A stretch of DNA of 64,000 nt from Alteribacter aurantiacus DSM 18675 (GTDB lineage: Bacteria > Bacillota > Bacilli > Bacillales > Salisediminibacteriaceae): the NCBI RefSeq assembly GCF_000429705.1, contig NZ_KE386941.1, positions 1,302,001 to 1,366,000 of the forward strand, in the 5' to 3' direction. Shown here one piece after another: positions 60,610-64,000 of this stretch. A program made the translations under genes and the position numbers. Numbering within the stretch: the stretch's first letter is position 1; the number at the start of each line of letters is the position of its first letter. The notes beneath the pieces were generated by a model. That model was not told where the DNA came from, did no database searches, and saw only the letters and a list, made by a program, of their open reading frames with translations.

Positions 60610-62553
60610 TTACTGATTCTCTTCTGTTTTGTCATCCATATATATTCTGACGACTGAGCCTGCTTTTACTCGGGTTCCCGGATCAGGTGATTGAAGAACT
60701 ACTTCTTCTCCTTCCCCGGATACATCGAGTTTAAGCTCATAATATGCTTGATTAATATCTTTAATGGTACGACCGATCAAATCAGGCACTTCCAAGATCG
60801 GTTCATCGTTCCACATTCGTTCCTTTTCAATCTGTTTTTCCCTCTTTTTTACACCCATCGCTGGAAGGGCGTCTCCTATAATGTTCCCTACAATCGGCGC
60901 AGCTACAATTCCACCGAATTGAAGTGTTTCTTTCGGGTTATCAACGGCCACGTAGACGACAATTTGCGGGTCATCTGCAGGTGCAAATCCGATGAAGGAG
61001 ACGATATGATTGTTTTCAAGGTAACGACCACCTTCTGCCTTTTGGGCTGTACCGGTTTTTCCTCCAACACGGTATCCATCCACAAAAGCTCCTCGCCCCG
61101 TTCCTTTTGCCACAACATGCTCGAGTGCATCGCGAATTTTCGCGGAGGTATCTTCACTTATTACGTCTTTTTTCATTACCGGAGACGTTCTAGATACGAC
61201 TTCTCCAGTATCAGGGTCAGTCCATTCCTTCGCTAAGAATGGCGTATATAAATATCCCCCGTTAACTGCTGCTGCCACAGCCGCCACTTGCTGTATAGGC
61301 GTAACACTTACACCTTGACCGAAAGCTGTAGTGGCTTGCTCAAGAGGTCCTACATTATCAATATTAAACAAGATCCCTTTTCCTTCTCCTTGAAGATCGA
61401 TACCGGTCTTTTCCCCAAAACCGAAGTCATGGATATAATCGAACAACTTTTGTTTCCCTAACCGTTCTCCTAAAACGACAAAACCCGGGTTACATGAGTT
61501 TTGAACAACTTCAAGAAATGTTTGGGATCCGTGTCCACCCTTTTTCCAACAACGAAGGCGGTGTCCAGCTACTTCAATAGAGCCCGGATCATGGAAATGG
61601 TCATTATGAAGATCGACTTTGCCTTCCTCTAAAGCTGCAGCCAGAGTAATAATCTTAAAGGTAGACCCCGGCTCATATTGACTCCATACAGGCTTATTTT
61701 GGTTGTAAATTTCTGGAGGTACTTCATTAAACCTACCCGGGTCATAATCGGGCCTTGAGCTCATTCCCAATACTTCTCCAGTATTAGGGTTCATCGCAAT
61801 AGCGATCGCTCCATCAGGATTGTACGTCGCTTCAGCAATGTCCAGTTCACGTTCAATAATCGTTTGGATGTTAGAATCGATTGTTAGAGTCAAATTCATA
61901 CCATCTAACGGCGGGGTATATTCGTCAGCCAAGTTCGGCATTCGCCTTCCCTTTGCATCTGAGTAAAAGGAGACATGGCCTTCTTCTCCCCGCAGATATT
62001 CATCATAATAAAGTTCGAGACCTGTGAGCCCTTGGTTATCAATACCTGCAAAGCCTAAAACGTGAGACAAATACTTTCCGAAAGGATAGTGCCTCCGATT
62101 GTCTTCAGCAATATAGACGCCATCAAGCTGAAGAAGTCTCACTTCGTTTGCCAATTCATTCGAGATTTTTCTTCCCTCAGGATTGATTCGAACAATGGAC
62201 TCCTTTTTTGTCACCAGTTCATAAGCTCTCTGAAGATCAAGGTTTAATACGCCGGCAAGCTTTTCAGCTGTTTCATTCGGATCACCCACTTGTCTTGGGA
62301 CAACCAAAACACTCGGTGCACTTACATTGGTTGCTAGTGGTGTTCCATTTCGATCCCTTATTTCTCCTCGCTTTGCTTCAAAAGGGATGTTCCTACTCCA
62401 CAAATCTGCTGCTTTTTCACTCAGTTCATGCCCTTGCACCAGCTGAACATACGCCAATCGTCCAGAAATAACCCCAAACACGACAAGACCGATAAACAAC
62501 GAGATGATTAACCGCTTCCGCACGGTCACATTTGATACCCGCCTCACATTCAT
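60610..62553 (-). CDS. spoVD: Sporulation-specific penicillin-binding protein SpoVD
   Basis: Class B PBP that crosslinks spore cortex peptidoglycan with SpoVE. N-terminal helix (about 20-38), PBP dimer domain (LELYYDEYLRG region), transpeptidase with SxxK in EPGSTFKIITLAAAL, SxN in VVQNSCNPGFVVLG, KTG in GGKTGTAQKAEGG and one C-terminal PASTA domain (ILEVPDLIGRTIKDINQAY). I start at ATG 62553 (647 aa) with GGGAGG 7 nt upstream. The single PASTA domain separates it from the neighbour PBP2B, which has two. Confidence 0.95.
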   Translation of the reverse strand: MNVRRVSNVTVRKRLIISLFIGLVVFGVISGRLAYVQLVQGHELSEKAADLWSRNIPFEAKRGEIRDRNGTPLATNVSAPSVLVVPRQVGDPNETAEKLAGVLNLDLQRAYELVTKKESIVRINPEGRKISNELANEVRLLQLDGVYIAEDNRRHYPFGKYLSHVLGFAGIDNQGLTGLELYYDEYLRGEEGHVSFYSDAKGRRMPNLADEYTPPLDGMNLTLTIDSNIQTIIERELDIAEATYNPDGAIAIAMNPNTGEVLGMSSRPDYDPGRFNEVPPEIYNQNKPVWSQYEPGSTFKIITLAAALEEGKVDLHNDHFHDPGSIEVAGHRLRCWKKGGHGSQTFLEVVQNSCNPGFVVLGERLGKQKLFDYIHDFGFGEKTGIDLQGEGKGILFNIDNVGPLEQATTAFGQGVSVTPIQQVAAVAAAVNGGYLYTPFLAKEWTDPDTGEVVSRTSPVMKKDVISEDTSAKIRDALEHVVAKGTGRGAFVDGYRVGGKTGTAQKAEGGRYLENNHIVSFIGFAPADDPQIVVYVAVDNPKETLQFGGIVAAPIVGNIIGDALPAMGVKKREKQIEKERMWNDEPILEVPDLIGRTIKDINQAYYELKLDVSGEGEEVVLQSPDPGTRVKAGSVVRIYMDDKTEENQ

Positions 62554-62604
62554 ATATGAACCTCCCACTCTATTCAAAGACCGGCTTGGTTCAGTTTTAT
62601 GTAA

Positions 62605-62631
62605 AGAAAGGACAGGTTAGAACCTGTCCTT
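62605..62631 (-). terminator. Hairpin/terminator between pbpB and spoVD
   Basis: AAAGGACAGGTT pairs with AACCTGTCCTTT across a 2-nt loop (62608-62631). The T-tract on the minus strand is short (TTTCTTT). It lies 19 nt past the pbpB stop and would separate vegetative pbpB from the sporulation gene spoVD. Confidence 0.8.
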
Positions 62632-62650
62632 TCGGCGAATTACACCTATG

Positions 62651-64000
62651 TTAGTCCATAAAGAAGTCATCTTCCTCTTCATCTTCCGCTTCGGTTTCTT
62701 GTTCCGTTCCAAGAGTCTCCTCTTGATCGAATTCACTTTCTTCATCAGAATCCGTTTCGTCTACTTCAGGTTCGTCACCACTTCCAAGGACGATCGCAAT
62801 CGATTCGCCTCCTTGAAGTAACGCACCAGGTTCAATACTCTGCGTTCGCACAAATCCACTGCCATCAATAGAAACATTTACTTCAGCAAGCCTTGCCCAC
62901 GCATGTACTTGCCTTCCTGACCACCCGGTCATATTCGGGGTCTCAATTGTATCTCCATCTGTTTTGATAAAGACCCTTTCATATGGGAGGACAGCCATGT
63001 CATCATTAGGAGAATGGGAAGTGACAGTGGTTCCGTTACCAATAATAACAGGTTCTAGACCGTAATCTTTTAATTCTTCTTCCACTTTATCAACGGAATC
63101 CCCTGTCAAGTCTTCCATTGTGATGCCCACTTCTTCTACATGCTCTTCTTCTACACTTTGCGGTGTTATATTCAAATATTGTAGACTTTGCTGCATTACT
63201 GGCTTGAACACCTTAGAAACAGGTACAGCTCCTGTTTCATGAAGATCAATATTCGGTCGGTCCACTGCAACATATACAATGACTTCCGGATCATCTGCAG
63301 GAGCCATACCTATAAAGGAATAAATATGGTTACCGTGGCCGGTTAACCTCCCTGGTCCATCAGGGTTATTTATTTGAGCTGTACCGGTTTTACCTGCTAT
63401 ATCAAACCCTTCGATCGCATATGGCTGACCTGTACCTGCCGATGATGACACAACGGTCTCCATCAATTCCAAAACCTTACTGGCTGTTTGTTCAGATATA
63501 GGTTGTCCGACCACTTCCGGCTCCCCTTTTGACACCAGTTCACCATTATCAACATCGTAAACCCGGTCAATTACATACGGCTTCATCATCTGTCCGCCAT
63601 TTGCGATTGCTGTAGCCGCCTGCACTTGTTGTATCGGCGTTATAGCAGATCCTTGGCCAAAAGCAGTTGTAGCCGCATCGATTGGTCTGAAATCAGCAAT
63701 CGCACTAGAGGCTTCATTGGGAAGATCAATGCCTGTAGGCTCCCTTAGACCAAACGCATCTACATAGTCAAAAAAAGTATCAGGCGTAAGCTTTTCTAAT
63801 GCCAACTTAGAGAAGGCTACATTTGAAGAGCGTTGGTACCCTTCATCATACGTGATCTCTCCCCAACCTCTACCGCCATTATGGTCGGGAATGCGATCAG
63901 GCCCAATCTGGTAAGTACCCGATTGAAACGTCTCGTTACCATCATAGACCCCCTCTTCAATTGCCGCTGCCAAGGTCAGTGTTTTAATCGTTGAGCCTGG
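62651..64000 (-). CDS. pbpB: Penicillin-binding protein 2B, C-terminal part (cut by the window edge)
   Basis: Essential division transpeptidase that crosslinks septal peptidoglycan. The window begins at the nucleophile motif PGSTIK (SxxK, positions 63983-64000), followed by SxN in RSSNVAFSKLAL, KTG in AGKTGTAQINN, and two PASTA domains (about TMEDLTGDSVDKVEEELKDY and ETPNMTGWSGRQVHAWARL). The tail of about 35 residues is strongly acidic. 449 residues are visible; the N-terminal membrane helix and dimer domain lie outside. Two PASTA domains and location upstream of spoVD support PBP2B. Confidence 0.95.
   Translation of the reverse strand, partial: PGSTIKTLTLAAAIEEGVYDGNETFQSGTYQIGPDRIPDHNGGRGWGEITYDEGYQRSSNVAFSKLALEKLTPDTFFDYVDAFGLREPTGIDLPNEASSAIADFRPIDAATTAFGQGSAITPIQQVQAATAIANGGQMMKPYVIDRVYDVDNGELVSKGEPEVVGQPISEQTASKVLELMETVVSSSAGTGQPYAIEGFDIAGKTGTAQINNPDGPGRLTGHGNHIYSFIGMAPADDPEVIVYVAVDRPNIDLHETGAVPVSKVFKPVMQQSLQYLNITPQSVEEEHVEEVGITMEDLTGDSVDKVEEELKDYGLEPVIIGNGTTVTSHSPNDDMAVLPYERVFIKTDGDTIETPNMTGWSGRQVHAWARLAEVNVSIDGSGFVRTQSIEPGALLQGGESIAIVLGSGDEPEVDETDSDEESEFDQEETLGTEQETEAEDEEEDDFFMD

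Overview
The window is a stretch of core chromosome from a spore-forming member of the Bacillaceae. Gene order follows the Bacillus subtilis region that runs from prkC through the pyr operon to the division and cell-wall (dcw) cluster. Sporulation genes (spoIIGA, sigE, sigG, spoVD, spoVE), three PyrR attenuators and an ileS T-box all support a Bacillus-like Firmicute. Acidic tails on PrkC and PBP2B hint at a salt-adapted relative, but I cannot name the species. All genes except rqcH lie on the minus strand, so transcription runs from high to low coordinates.

From right to left: a dcw cluster (partial pbpB, spoVD, murE, murF, mraY, murD, spoVE, then a terminator, then murB, divIB, ylxW, ylxX, sbp, ftsA, ftsZ); the mother-cell/forespore sigma locus (spoIIGA, sigE, sigG); the ylmCDEFGH-divIVA division group; T-box-ileS, ylyA, lspA, rluD; the complete pyrRPBC-AA-AB-K-D-F-E operon with a methyltransferase gene coupled to its end; a more variable segment with a heterodimeric ABC exporter and a Nudix hydrolase; rqcH on the plus strand; a calcium-type P-ATPase; yicC-family yloC, remA, gmk, rpoZ; and coaBC, priA, fmt, rsmB, prpC, prkC running off the left edge towards rsgA.

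The genes fall into four working groups. One makes lipid II and builds the septum (Mur enzymes, MraY, FtsAZ, DivIB, SepF, DivIVA, PBPs). One makes UMP from carbamoyl phosphate under PyrR attenuation. One covers translation and its quality control (ileS, fmt, rsmB, rluD, rqcH). One senses cell-wall state through PrkC/PrpC.

The departures from the B. subtilis layout are the main points of interest. murG is absent between spoVE and murB, and a strong terminator sits there. murF lies inside the dcw cluster. def and rlmN are missing from the priA-prkC group. The sulfate-assimilation genes normally between pyrE and rqcH are replaced. pyrF has no ATG, GTG or usable TTG and seems to start at ATT. Two palindromic repeats share a core sequence, and one is flanked by an 11-bp direct repeat. 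I found no CRISPR array, prophage, tRNA, rRNA or clear new multi-gene system.
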